From Opitutus sp. (GTDB lineage: Bacteria > Verrucomicrobiota > Verrucomicrobiia > Opitutales > Opitutaceae), in contig JANPZY010000001.1 of the NCBI GenBank assembly GCA_024707325.1, positions 1,546,001 to 1,610,000 of the forward strand: DNA of 64,000 nucleotides. The letters are read 5' to 3'. Both the position numbers and the translations under genes were made by a program. Positions 17,202 to 26,669 of the stretch are shown one piece after another. The notes under the pieces are model-generated. The model worked only from the letters and a program-made list of their open reading frames with translations, did not search any database and was not told the origin of the DNA. Numbering within the stretch: position 1 is the first letter of the stretch; every line of letters starts with the position of its first letter.

Positions 17202-20200
17202 GGCGAAGGATCGGTCCCATCGGCGCGGCGTTGCTCGAGCCAGTCGTAGAGCACGGGCAGCACGATGAGCGTGAGAAACGTCGAGGTGATCACGCCGCCA
17301 ATGACGACGGTCGCGAGCGGCCGCTGGACCTCCGCACCGGCGCTCGTGGAAAGCGCCATCGGCACGAAACCGAGTGACGCAACAAGCGCGGTGATGAGCT
17401 TCGGGCGCAGCCGCGTGAGCGTGCCCTCGACGCAGGCCTCGCGCACGGAGCGGCCGGCTTCGCGCAGCTGGTTGATGAAGCTGATGAGCATGATGCCGTT
17501 GAGGACGGCGATGCCCGAGAGCGCGATAAACCCGATGCCGGCCGAAATGGTGAAGGGCATATCGCGTAACCAAAGAGCGAATACGCCACCGGTCGTGGCG
17601 AGCGGCACCGACACGAAGATCAATGCGGCCTGCCGCGCGCGACGGAAGCTCGCGTAAATCAGCACGAAGATCAGCAGCAACGTCGCGGGCACGATCAACG
17701 CGAGCCGCGCCCGCGCGGCTTGCAGGTTTTCGAACTGGCCGCCGAACTCGAAGGTGTAGCCGGGCGGCAGCCTGAGCTCGCGCGCGAGCCGTTGCTGGGC
17801 TTCGCGCACGAAGCTGTCGGTGTCGCGTCCGCGCACGTTGATGAGAATCGCGACGCGACGTTGCGCGTTTTCGCGGGCGATGTTGCCCACGCGTTCCACG
17901 ACCTCGAGTCGGGCGAGCCGCGAGAGCGGCACCTGCACGCGTTCCGCCGTGACCGGTAGCTCGCCCAGGCCGGCGAGATCGAGTCGCTGCTCTTCGGGGA
18001 GACGCACAACGATGTCGGTGCGGCGATCGCCATCGATCAACGCGCCGACTTCGCGACCGGCGAGCGCGGTTTCGACGACAGTGTTGATCTCGTGCGGGTG
18101 GAGCGCGAGTCGCTGGAGCGCGTCGCGACGCGGCGTGATTTCCAGCGTCGGCACGCGGCCGAGCGCCTCGAACTCGACGTCGCCGCCGCCGGGAATCGCG
18201 GTGAGGATGTCGCGCGCGGCGGTGGCGAGACGCTCGAGTTCGTCGAAATCGTCGCCGTAGATCTTCAGCGAGAGATCGGCGCGCGCGCCGGCCATGATTT
18301 CGTTGAAGCGAAGCTGGATCGGTTGGGTGAAAAGATACGTCTGACCCGGAATCGTGCGGACCAGCTCGCGGCGCATCAGCTCGACCAGCTCGGCCTTCGT
18401 GACCGTGCGGCCGGCGACCTTCCGCCACTGCTCGCGCGGGTGAAGGAAGACGTAGGTATCGGCGACGTTGGGACCCATCGGGTCCGTCGCGATTTCGGCG
18501 GTGCCGATGCGCGAAAACGTGTGGCTGATCTCGGGAAACCTCTCGAGCAGCAGTTTTTCGGAGCGGCGTTGCAGCTCGAGCGAGTCGGAGAGCGCGACGC
18601 TGTTGCCGCGTATCATTTGGATGGATACCGAGCCCTCGTCCAATTGCGGAATGAACTCCGCGCCGAGCCGGCCAAAGAGCCAGACGGAGAGGCCGAAGAC
18701 CGCGACCGCAGCGCCGATGACGAGCCAGCGCAGCCGGAACGCCCACGCGAGCAGCGGGGCGTAGAGGGCTTTGATCGCGCGCACGACGACGTTGTCGGTT
18801 TCGCTGATCCGTCCGCGCAGCCACACGGACGAAAGCGCGGGCATCAGCGTGAGCGCAAGGAGGAGCGAGCCGAGCAGCGCGAGGATCACCGCGACGGCCA
18901 TCGGGCGGAAGAGTTTCCCCTCGATGCCGCCGAGCGCGAGGATCGGCACATAAACCAGCGTGATGATCAGCACGCCGAAGAACATCGGGCGCGCCACCTC
19001 GCGCGCAGAACCTCGCACGACTTCGAGACGCTCGGCCGGCTGGAGTGCGCGGCCAAGCGCATGCTGTCGCTCGCCCAAATGGCGCAGAATGTTTTCCACC
19101 ATCACAATCGCGCCGTCGACGATCAGGCCGAAGTCGATCGCGCCAAGGCTCATGAGGTTCGCGGAGAGTTTCGTCTGCGCGAGGCCGGTGAGCAGAAACA
19201 GAAACGAGAGCGGAATCGCGAGGCTCACGAGCAGCGCGGCGCGCCAGTTGCCGAGGAAGAGCAGCAACACGGCCGCGACCAGCGCAGCGCCTTCGACGAG
19301 GTTGGTTTCGACCGTGCGGATCGTCGCGCGGACGAGATCGGAGCGGTTGTAGACGATGCGGAGATCGACTCCTGCTGGGAGTTTCTCGCGGATCTCTTCG
19401 AGCTTCAGTGCGGCGTGCCGCGCGACGCGGCGGCCGTTTTCGCCCGCGAGCATGATGGCTGCGCCCGTGACGGTTTCCTCGCCGTCTTCGGTCGAGGCGC
19501 CGGCGCGCACGGCGGAGCCGAGTCCGACGCTGGCGAGACTGCGCACGAGCAGCGGCTGCGCGGCGCCAGCGAACTTCACGGGGAGGTTCGCGATTTCGTC
19601 GAGATCGCGCGCGCGTGTCGGCGCGCACGACGACCGCTTCGCCGCCGATCTCGAGCACGCCGCCACCGGTGTTTTCCGTGCTGGCGCGAAGCACTTCGCA
19701 GAGTTGGTCGAAGCTCACGCCTGCGGCGGCGAGTTTCGCAGGATCGGGCTGCACGACGATCTGGCGTTCGTAACCGCCGATTGCGTTGACCTCGGCGAGA
19801 CCGGGCGTGGCGCGCAGACGCGGTTTCACGATGTAGTCGTGGATGAGGCGCAGCTCGCGGAGTTGCTCGGCGCGGTCAGCGGGTTTGTCGGGCGCATCGT
19901 CGCGATAACGCAGTGTGTAGTAGAGAATTTCGCCCAAGCCGGTGCTGATCGGCGCGAGACGCGGTGAGAGGCCGGCGGGAAGTTGTTCGCGGACTTCGGC
20001 GAGACGTTCGGTCACGAGCTGACGCAGACGGTAGATGTCCACGTCGTCCTCAAACGTCATCGTGACCTGCGAGAGCCCGAACTTCGAGAGCGAGCGCAGC
20101 TCGACCATCCCGGGCAGGCCGGACATCGCGAGTTCGATCGGGCGTGTGACCGTGCTCTCGATTTCTTCGGGCGCGAGTGCGGGCACTGCGGTGTTGAGCT

Positions 20201-20342
20201 GCACCTGCGGGCTCGTGATATCCGGCACCGCGTCGAGCGGAATGCGCGTCGCGGACAAAAGCCCGGCGGCCATCAGCAGCACGGCGCAAAATGCGACGAC
20301 CGCACGGCGCCGCAGGGAGAACTCGATGATGTGCTCCAGCAT
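17198..20342 (-). CDS. czcA: Heavy-metal RND efflux pump, CzcA/CusA family (frame break)
   Basis: This inner-membrane proton/metal antiporter (about 1,048 residues) drives export through a tripartite complex. The N-terminal frame starts MLEHIIEFSLRRRAVVAF and runs to VVVRADTRA. The rest continues one frame over from DLDEIANLPVKF near 19615. Typical features are ILRHLGERQ after the TM4 block, the AEFIPQLDEGS segment near residue 560, and the C-terminal STSAGAEVQRPLATVVIGG signature. TM4 carries the charged pattern GAIDFGLIVDGAIVMVEN. The break lies in a CG-repeat run and looks like an indel error. The start overlaps the short adaptor stop and the end overlaps the Cys-rich gene. Confidence 0.88.
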
Positions 20343-20752
20343 CAGTGTCCGTCGGCGCAGCCGACGCCTCCGTTGACGGCCTGCAACTCCGCGAGCCAGA
20401 GCGCGCGTGTGCCGGCGACGACGATGCGGTCGCCTTCGTAGAGGCCCGAATCGACCTGCTGATCGGAATCGAGCGTGACGGCGGTGCGGAGCAGCCAACC
20501 GTCGTTTTCCACGTAAACGAAGTTTCCGCGCGCGGTGCGCAACAACGCCCCGGCGGGTAACGTGCCGTCGAATTCCGCGATTTCCACGCCGGCGAAACGC
20601 GTGGCGTGTTCGTTGAGCTGGAGTCCGTGCGAGGCCTTATAGGTGCAGGCCGTTGCGACGTCGTGCTCGTGTGCGTCGGTCGCGTGCGAATCGGCGCAAC
20701 CGGATGTGGCGAGCGCGATCACCGCGAGCAATAAAGACAGAACCGTTTTCAT
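20342..20752 (-). CDS. Short lipoprotein resembling the ends of an RND periplasmic adaptor
   Basis: The 136-residue protein has a lipobox-type signal (IALATSGCADSH) and a His-rich start. It continues HATRFAGVEIAEFDGTLPAG as in a CzcB membrane-proximal start, then FVYVENDGWLLRTAVTLDSD and GDRIVVAGTRALWLAEL as in a CzcB C-terminus. The lipoyl and alpha-hairpin core expected of a normal 350-500-residue adaptor is absent. It overlaps its neighbours on both sides by ATGA-type junctions, so it is a real gene of this operon and not an artefact. How such a short adaptor would bridge pump and outer-membrane channel is unclear. Confidence 0.75.
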   Translation of the reverse strand: MKTVLSLLLAVIALATSGCADSHATDAHEHDVATACTYKASHGLQLNEHATRFAGVEIAEFDGTLPAGALLRTARGNFVYVENDGWLLRTAVTLDSDQQVDSGLYEGDRIVVAGTRALWLAELQAVNGGVGCADGH

Positions 20753-22008
20753 GGTGCGGCGGTGACGAGCGGTTGATCGAGACCGGTGAGCAGTTGCAGG
20801 CGCAGGCCGGCTTCGAGTGCTTCGCGCTGCGTGTCGAGAAGCGCATCGACTGCTTCGAGATAGGCGGATTGCAACTCGACGTAGATCGCGAGTGGCACGG
20901 CGCCGAGCCGGTAGTGTTCGTCGGCGAGTGCGGCCGCTTCGCGGAAACGCGCGACCGAGTCGGGCGCCCAGCGGTCGATCTCGGCGCGTTTGGCTTCGAA
21001 CGTCTGCGCGGCGGCAACGACTTCGCGTTCGAGTTCGCGTTCGGCGACGCGCACTGCGGCTTCGGCCTGGCGGCGGCGCGCCTCGGCCGCATCGACGCCG
21101 GCACGCCGCGCACCGCTCAGCGGCAGTGGCAGCGACACGCTCAGGCCGACGGTGGTCTCGCGTTCGCCGGCGTTTTCGCGCGAGACGTAGGGGCCGACCG
21201 CGAGCGCGGGTTTGCGTTCGTGACGCGCGAGGCGGACGAGGTTTTCCTGTTGGTCGAGCTCGAGCAGTCGCGCGCGATACTCGAAATGATTTTCGCGCGC
21301 CGCGGTGAGCAACGCTTCGATCGCGGGTGCCGCGCGAAACGCGAGCGTCGGTGTTGCGACGTCGGCCGGCGCGGTGAGGGGCGCGCCGCGCAGTTGATTC
21401 AGCTCCGCGAGCGCTGCGGAGGCCGCGAGGGCGGCGTCGGTCGCGCGACGTTGCAGCGCGAGTTCCTGGGCCTCGATCACGCGCGTTTCAAGGAGCGGCG
21501 TGAGACCGGCCGGATCGCGCGCGAGAAACGTCTCGCGCAACTCGCGGAAACGCTCCGCGACCTCGGCGGTGGCGGCGGCTTTCTGGCGGGCGGCGCTGAG
21601 ACCGAGGGCGAGCGAGAGCGCACGCACTTTCAGCGCGGCGCGAAAACGTGCGAGGCCAAGTTCGGCGAGCGCGACATCGCCATTGGCGATCGCCTTGCGC
21701 AGTGCGAGCCGGCCGGGCCACTCGAACGTCTGCGTGAGCGACACCGACCACGCGGTGCCTTCGCCGGCGAGGGCACCGTCGGCTTCCCGCACGCGTTTGC
21801 GTCCCGCTTCGAGCGAGAGTTCGGGATCGGCCCGCGTGCCAGCCGCGCGGACGGCCGCACGCGCCGCGTCGAGCTCGGCTTCGTAGAAGCGAGCCTCGGG
21901 GTGTTGCGCGACGATTTCGTCGAGCAACGCGTGCACCGGCGTCGGTGTTTCCGCCGCGAGCACGGAGGAGGAGAGGAGAAGGGAAAGAAAAACGACAGTA
22001 GGCTTCAT
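20749..22008 (-). CDS. czcC: TolC-like outer-membrane efflux protein (CzcC family)
   Basis: The 419-residue protein has a signal peptide (TVVFLSLLLSSSVLAA) and two outer-membrane-efflux-protein repeats. Long alanine-rich coiled-coil helices (about 165-225 and 300-375) are separated by beta strands such as SLTQTFEWPGRLALR and GLSVSLPLPLSGARR. It should form the outer-membrane channel of the RND pump encoded downstream. The ATG at 22008 is favoured because it places the signal peptide at the very start. Its stop overlaps the next start. Confidence 0.88.
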   Translation of the reverse strand: MKPTVVFLSLLLSSSVLAAETPTPVHALLDEIVAQHPEARFYEAELDAARAAVRAAGTRADPELSLEAGRKRVREADGALAGEGTAWSVSLTQTFEWPGRLALRKAIANGDVALAELGLARFRAALKVRALSLALGLSAARQKAAATAEVAERFRELRETFLARDPAGLTPLLETRVIEAQELALQRRATDAALAASAALAELNQLRGAPLTAPADVATPTLAFRAAPAIEALLTAARENHFEYRARLLELDQQENLVRLARHERKPALAVGPYVSRENAGERETTVGLSVSLPLPLSGARRAGVDAAEARRRQAEAAVRVAERELEREVVAAAQTFEAKRAEIDRWAPDSVARFREAAALADEHYRLGAVPLAIYVELQSAYLEAVDALLDTQREALEAGLRLQLLTGLDQPLVTAAP

Positions 22009-22117
22009 GACGTGAGGCCGCGTGCGCACACGCGGCAGCAGCTGGAGGGAAACGCCCGCGCCACGATGGCGGCGCGCGACGGCAACTCGGCGGACTCGCG
22101 CAGGAGTCCGGCTCAGG

Positions 22118-22501
22118 TCAGGAAGCGGGGGAGGGGGCGCGCGCCGGCAACGCCGCTCGCGCGAGGAAGTGCCACGTGTGCGTCAACTCCGCGGGCGCTT
22201 CGAGCGTCTCGTTGAGACCCGGCAGCGCATCCATGGGCAGCTCGGGCGGTTCGAGCAGGAAGCAGCGGATGCACGCGCAGAATGCCGGAGCGGCGAGGGC
22301 AATGTTGTTCAGACCGGGTTTGATCCACGGACTTTCGACCACATCGCACGTGTCGCGCGGCGGTTCGGCGTCGGATTTGCAGTGCTCGACCTTGCACGAG
22401 AAGAGCTCGTCGAGTCCCGCGGCCTCGAACTGGCAATGCAGCGTCGCCGGCAGCCACAGGGCCATCAGCGCAAATGCCAGCATGTTTCGAAAGCGACGCA
22501 C
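22118..22501 (-). CDS. Exported Cys-rich hypothetical protein
   Basis: The 127-residue protein has a signal-like start (NMLAFALMALWLPATLHC) followed by clustered cysteines (LFSCKVEHCKSD, RDTCDVV, FCACIRC). It lies 109 bases upstream of the outer-membrane efflux gene on the same strand, so it may be the first gene of the metal-efflux operon. The cysteines suggest a periplasmic metal-binding or sensing role. I do not recognise a named family. The second ATG at 22483 is an alternative start. Confidence 0.6.
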   Translation of the reverse strand: MRRFRNMLAFALMALWLPATLHCQFEAAGLDELFSCKVEHCKSDAEPPRDTCDVVESPWIKPGLNNIALAAPAFCACIRCFLLEPPELPMDALPGLNETLEAPAELTHTWHFLARAALPARAPSPAS

Positions 22502-22669
22502 GCGCTGAACGTCGCGGACGCCTCCCGCTTGTCAAGACGACCGCGATCGCTCCGGGCTACAGCCCGGTCGCACGATGGGGAGTTTGCGCACGAGCCTGCG
22601 ATTGCATTCTCTTCCGCAACCGTGGCAGCGTGTATACGTCAGGCCCCAGACCTAGATCCCCTCACCCCG

Positions 22670-24091
22670 ATGTCTAATTACACCACTCTGAATCGTCGCG
22701 ATTTCATCAAGTTCTCGGCCGTCGTTGCCGCGATGCTCGGCTTCTCCGGTTGCGTGAGCCTCCAGCGCAACCCGCGCAAACCCCGTCCCATCGCACCCGG
22801 CGCCAAGATCCGCATCGCGCAGATCGGCTGCGGCGGCAAGGGCTTCAGCGATATCATGGCGCACCGCGACGAAGACGTCGTCGCCCTCTGCGACATCGAT
22901 CTCGAGGGCTGGCCCGAGATGGTGAACAACAACGGCGTCCGCGAACCCGGCCCGTCGAACATGTCGAAGCTCAAGGCCGAGTTCCCCAACGCCAAGCTCT
23001 ACACCGATTTCCGGAAAATGCTTCTCGAGATGGACGACCAGATCGACGCGGTCGTCATCTCCACGCCCGACCACATGCACTTCCTGCCGGCCTACATGGC
23101 GATCATGTTGGGCAAGCACGTCTACGTGCAAAAGCCGCTCACGCAGACCGTGGGCGAGGCCCGCGAACTCCTCCGCCTCGCGCGCCTCAACGGTGTCGTC
23201 ACGCAAATGGGCAACCAAGGCCACGCGGGCGAAGGCATCCGGCTCGTCACCGAGTGGTTCAACGCCGGCATTCTTGGCGAAGTTCGCCAGGTCGAGGTCT
23301 GGACCAACCGTCCCGTCTGGCCGCAGGGCATGACCGAGTGGCCGAAGGAAGAATCGCAACCGCGTCCGCTTGATTGGGAGTCGTTCATCGGCCGCGCGCC
23401 CATGCGCCCCTACAGCAGCGAGATTCATCCGTTCAAGTGGCGCGGTTTCATCGACTACGGTTGCGGCGCGCTCGGCGACATGGCCTGCCATCTCATGGAC
23501 GCGTCTTACTCCGTCCTCAAACTCGGTGCGCCGCAGAGCGTGGAGCTCAAGCGCATCGATGGCGCGAGCAACATCGCCTTCCCGAACTCCGCGATCGTCG
23601 AGTATCAGTTCCCCGCCCGCGGCAATCTGCCGCCCGTGAAACTCACGTGGTATGAAGGCGGCCTGAAGCCCGAAAAACCCGCCAGCATGGAGGCCAACCG
23701 CCAGCTCGCGCACGGCGGCCAGCTCATCATCGGCAGCGAAGCGATCGTTTACGACGGCAACGACTACTGCAACAGCCCCCGCATCGTGCCCGAGGAACTG
23801 CACCGCAAGCTCGCGCCGAAGTTCCCGCCCAAGACGATCCCGCGCGTGCCCAACGCGAATCCGCACACCGAGTGGACCGACGCCATCCGCGCCAACAATC
23901 CCCTCGGGGCTGGTTCCAACTTCGAGTATTCGGTGCCGTTCACCGAGACCGTGTGTCTCGGCACGCTCGCGATTCTCACGGGCAAGAAACTCTCGTGGGA
24001 CGCCGAGGCGATGACCACCGGCGACGCGGAAGCCGACAAGCTCCTCTATCCGACCTATCGTCGCGGCTGGGCTCCTGAAAACCTCATCTGA
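22670..24091 (+). CDS. Tat-signal GFO/IDH/MocA family oxidoreductase
   Basis: The 473-residue protein begins with a twin-arginine signal (NRRDFIKFSAVVAAMLGFSG) ending at a Cys in lipobox position. A Rossmann NAD(P) domain follows (IRIAQIGCGGKGF, VVALCDIDLE, VVISTPDHMHFLPAYMAIM). The conserved Lys of HVYVQKPLTQT is near residue 160, and the C-terminal GFO/IDH/MocA domain has a DYGCGALGDMACH motif. Such exported enzymes are numerous in Planctomycetes and Verrucomicrobia and act on sugars or cyclitols; the substrate is unknown. It is followed by a strong terminator. Confidence 0.9.
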   Translation: MSNYTTLNRRDFIKFSAVVAAMLGFSGCVSLQRNPRKPRPIAPGAKIRIAQIGCGGKGFSDIMAHRDEDVVALCDIDLEGWPEMVNNNGVREPGPSNMSKLKAEFPNAKLYTDFRKMLLEMDDQIDAVVISTPDHMHFLPAYMAIMLGKHVYVQKPLTQTVGEARELLRLARLNGVVTQMGNQGHAGEGIRLVTEWFNAGILGEVRQVEVWTNRPVWPQGMTEWPKEESQPRPLDWESFIGRAPMRPYSSEIHPFKWRGFIDYGCGALGDMACHLMDASYSVLKLGAPQSVELKRIDGASNIAFPNSAIVEYQFPARGNLPPVKLTWYEGGLKPEKPASMEANRQLAHGGQLIIGSEAIVYDGNDYCNSPRIVPEELHRKLAPKFPPKTIPRVPNANPHTEWTDAIRANNPLGAGSNFEYSVPFTETVCLGTLAILTGKKLSWDAEAMTTGDAEADKLLYPTYRRGWAPENLI

Positions 24092-24123
24092 GTCCCGACG
24101 CACGTCGTCGTTTTCCCCCAAAC

Positions 24124-24150
24124 CCCGCGCTTCACCGCGCGGGTTTTTTT
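24124..24150 (+). terminator. Rho-independent terminator of the oxidoreductase gene
   Basis: A seven-base-pair stem CCCGCGC/GCGCGGG with a six-base loop (TTCACC) is followed by seven T residues. Confidence 0.9.
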
Positions 24151-24197
24151 GCGCACGCGAAAGCCGCGTCTGCGCTCACGATTCGGCCCATGTTGAA

Positions 24198-24276
24198 AGG
24201 TGGAGCCCGCCGTCCTCGGCGGGCTTGCTGGCCGTGCGCAGCCGAAACAACCCGCCGAGGACGGCGGGTTCCACCT
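24198..24276. repeat. Long inverted repeat with GGCGGGC arms
   Basis: Left arm 24198-24223 (AGGTGGAGCCCGCCGTCCTC, then GGCGGG) and right arm 24251-24276 (CCCGCCGAGGACGGCGGGTT, then CCACCT) are complementary with one mismatch, around a 27-base loop. It lies between the terminator and an 11-bp array in the convergent gap before copA. Only one copy occurs in this window, but it has the look of an interspersed repeat. Confidence 0.8.
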
Positions 24277-24317
24277 ACTGGAGACGCCATGTCCTCGTCG
24301 CGGCACAGCTCACCGAC

Positions 24318-24487
24318 TCGTGCCAACGTCCGCACCATGTCGGGACCAAGTGCGGACCACCTCGAGCCACCGTGCGGACTCGGTCGCGGCGAGGTGCGCA
24401 CCAGGTCGCGACAGGATCCGCTCCGAGTCGGGACGCGTGGTCACTTCGTCGGGCCAGCGCGCGGACGTGGTCGCGGCCAGTGCCGCC
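24318..24487. repeat. 11-bp-period degenerate tandem array, locus 2
   Basis: About 15 units follow one another, for example TCCGCACCATG, TCGGGACCAAG, TGCGGACCACC, TCGAGCCACCG, TGCGGACTCGG, TCGCGGCGAGG, TGCGCACCAGG and TCGCGACAGGA. TGCG/TCCG-type units alternate with TCGS-type units. Two units near 24439-24448 and 24471-24480 are 10 bases long. The array sits between convergent genes and between two inverted repeats. Confidence 0.8.
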
Positions 24488-24494
24488 CTTGGCG

Positions 24495-24590
24495 TGTCAT
24501 TCTGAGCGAAGCGAAGAATCCAGTGAGAGAGTCGCAGCCTGTAACGCCTACGAAGCGCCAAGTGGATTCTTCGCTTCGCTCAGAATGACA
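24495..24590. repeat. CATTCTGAGCG-type inverted repeat, copy 2
   Basis: Arms at 24495-24522 and 24563-24590 are perfectly complementary over 28 bases (outer end TGTCATTCTGAGCG), with a 40-base loop. It is the most perfect of the three copies in the window and lies 24 bases from the copA stop. Confidence 0.9.
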
Positions 24591-24613
24591 ATCGAGGGGC
24601 GCCTGCGGTCCGC

Positions 24614-26665
24614 CTACAACCGCACGCGTCGGAGACGGAGGGCGTTGGTCACGACGCTGATCGAGCTGAGGCTCATCGCCACGCTCGCGAGCATCGGGTG
24701 CAGCAGCCAGCCGGTGAGCGGATAGAAAAGTCCCGCCGCGACCGGAATCCCGAGGCCGTTGTAGAGAAAGGCGAAGAAGAGGTTTTGCTTGATGTTGCGC
24801 AGCGTCGCGCGACTCAGGTGCACCGCGCGCACGAGCGCCTGCAGGTCGCCTTTCACGAGCACGAGTCCTGCGGTGTGCATCGCGACATCGGTGCCGGTGC
24901 CCATCGCGATGCCGACTTCGGCGGCGGCGAGCGCGGGCGCATCGTTGAGACCGTCGCCGGCAAACACGACGCGTTCGCCGCGAGCTTGGTGTTCGCGCAC
25001 GAGCTCCTGTTTGCGCGCGGGCGTCACGCCGGCATGAAAACCGTCGAGTTTCAGTTCATCGGCCACCGCGCGCGCGGCGGTTTCGCGATCGCCGGTGATC
25101 ATCACGACACGCAGGCCGAGATGCTGCAATTCGCGCACGGCGGCGGGTGTGGTCGCCTTCATCGCATCGGCGAGCGCGAGTGTGCCCGCCGGTTGATCAT
25201 CGATCGTGACCGCGACGAGTGTCGCGTTCGGCGCGGTTGCGGCTGTCTCCGGCGGCGCGCGATGCACGAAAACGCGTCGGCCTTCGATGGTCGCCCGCAC
25301 GCCGAAGCCGGGCTCGGCGGAGAAATCGGACGCGCTCGGGAGCGTGAGTCCGCGTTCGCGCGCGGCACGGACGATCGCGCGGGCCAAGGGATGTTCGCTC
25401 GCAGATTCGGTCGTGGCCGCGAAAGCGAGCAGGGCGTCTTCGCGCGAAGAGAAAGAGGAAAGAGAAAGATCGGGAGCGGGCGTGATTGCGACAAGACGCG
25501 GTTTGCCCTCAGTGAGCGTCCCGGTCTTGTCGATCAGCAGCGTGGTCGCGCTCGCGAGGCGCTCGAGCGCGGCGGCGTCTTTTACCAGCACGCCGGCCTG
25601 GGCCCCGCGGCCGATGCCGGTCACGATGGACACCGGCGTGGCGAGACCGAGCGCGCACGGGCAGGCGATGATGAGGACGGCCACCGCGTTGAGCATCGCG
25701 TGGAGAAGCGCCGGCTGCGGTCCCCAGACGGCCCACGCGATCGCGGTAAGCAGCGCAACGAGCGCGACCGCGGGTATGAAGAAACCGGATACGCGATCGG
25801 CCAGCCGGGCGATCGGCGGTTCGCTGTCCTGGGCGGCTTCGACGAGTTGCACGATGCGCGCGAGCAGCGTGTCGCGGCCGACTTTCTCGGCGCGGAAGAC
25901 GAAGCTGCCGGTGGTGTTGAGTGTGCCGGCGCTCACGCGATCACCGGCACGTTTCGGCACGGGATCGGGTTCGCCGGTGAGCATCGACTCGTCGATCTCG
26001 CTCGCGCCTTCGTGCAGGACGCCGTCCACGGGCACGTGTTCACCGGGGCGCACGCGGAGCAGATCGCCTGGTTGCACGGCGTCGAGCGGCACATCGGATT
26101 CCGTGCCGTCGGCCGATATGCGGTGAGCGGTGGCCGGTGCCAGATCCATGAGCGCGCGAATCGCGGCGTCGGTGCGCGAATGCGCGCGCTGTTCGAGGAT
26201 CTGGCCGAGCAGGACGATCGTGGTGATAAACGCGGTGGCCTCGAAATAGAGCGGCACGCCGTGATCCGTTCGCATGATCGCGGGAAAGTGTTTTTCGAAG
26301 AGCACGGCGAACACGCTGTAGAAATACGCGGCGCCGGTGCCCGTGACCGTGAGCGTGAACATGTTGGGGTCGCGCTCGCGGAGCGATTTCCACCAACGAC
26401 GGATGAACGGCGCTCCGCACCAGAAGAAGATCGGAGTGGTCAGAACGAGCTGCACCCATGCGAGCACGCGCGGCTCGAAACCGTGAAAGAAATGCGGCGC
26501 GACCATCGGTCCCATCGCGAGCGCGAGCACCGGCAACGTGAGCGCGAGCGACACGTAGAGCCGCGGACGCAGATAGCGCTCGTGCGGCAAACCCATGTAA
26601 ACGGGTTCGTTCGCGGTGCTGGATGGAGACGAGGCGGGCGCTTCGTGCGCGCAGCAATGAGACAT
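24614..26665 (-). CDS. copA: Copper-exporting P1B-type ATPase without N-terminal HMA domain
   Basis: This 683-residue Cu(I)-type ATPase moves copper or silver out of the cytoplasm. Visible landmarks are the TGE actuator loop ([11 protein letters not shown]), the CPC metal site in [15 protein letters not shown], the phosphorylation motif [12 protein letters not shown], the HP dipeptide in [10 protein letters not shown], and [11 protein letters not shown]. The Cu(I) signatures YNGLGIP in TM7 and [15 protein letters not shown] in TM8 are present. The N-terminus has only a Cys-Cys-His start (MSHCCAHE) instead of the usual CxxC HMA domain. It begins four bases after the CusA stop, so cusB-cusA-copA is one operon. 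Confidence 0.93.
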   Translation of the reverse strand: MSHCCAHEAPASSPSSTANEPVYMGLPHERYLRPRLYVSLALTLPVLALAMGPMVAPHFFHGFEPRVLAWVQLVLTTPIFFWCGAPFIRRWWKSLRERDPNMFTLTVTGTGAAYFYSVFAVLFEKHFPAIMRTDHGVPLYFEATAFITTIVLLGQILEQRAHSRTDAAIRALMDLAPATAHRISADGTESDVPLDAVQPGDLLRVRPGEHVPVDGVLHEGASEIDESMLTGEPDPVPKRAGDRVSAGTLNTTGSFVFRAEKVGRDTLLARIVQLVEAAQDSEPPIARLADRVSGFFIPAVALVALLTAIAWAVWGPQPALLHAMLNAVAVLIIACPCALGLATPVSIVTGIGRGAQAGVLVKDAAALERLASATTLLIDKTGTLTEGKPRLVAITPAPDLSLSSFSSREDALLAFAATTESASEHPLARAIVRAARERGLTLPSASDFSAEPGFGVRATIEGRRVFVHRAPPETAATAPNATLVAVTIDDQPAGTLALADAMKATTPAAVRELQHLGLRVVMITGDRETAARAVADELKLDGFHAGVTPARKQELVREHQARGERVVFAGDGLNDAPALAAAEVGIAMGTGTDVAMHTAGLVLVKGDLQALVRAVHLSRATLRNIKQNLFFAFLYNGLGIPVAAGLFYPLTGWLLHPMLASVAMSLSSISVVTNALRLRRVRL

Positions 26666-26669
26666 GTCG

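Noticed and set aside
18092..19789. Plus-strand frame of 565 codons opposite czcA
   Set aside because: It is rich in Arg, Glu and Asp with no domain, while the minus strand encodes a conserved RND pump.
24190..24725. Overlapping plus-strand frames of 100-166 codons in the gap before copA
   Set aside because: They run through the inverted repeats and the 11-bp array. Their Arg/Ser/Thr-rich products follow the repeat period and not a protein.
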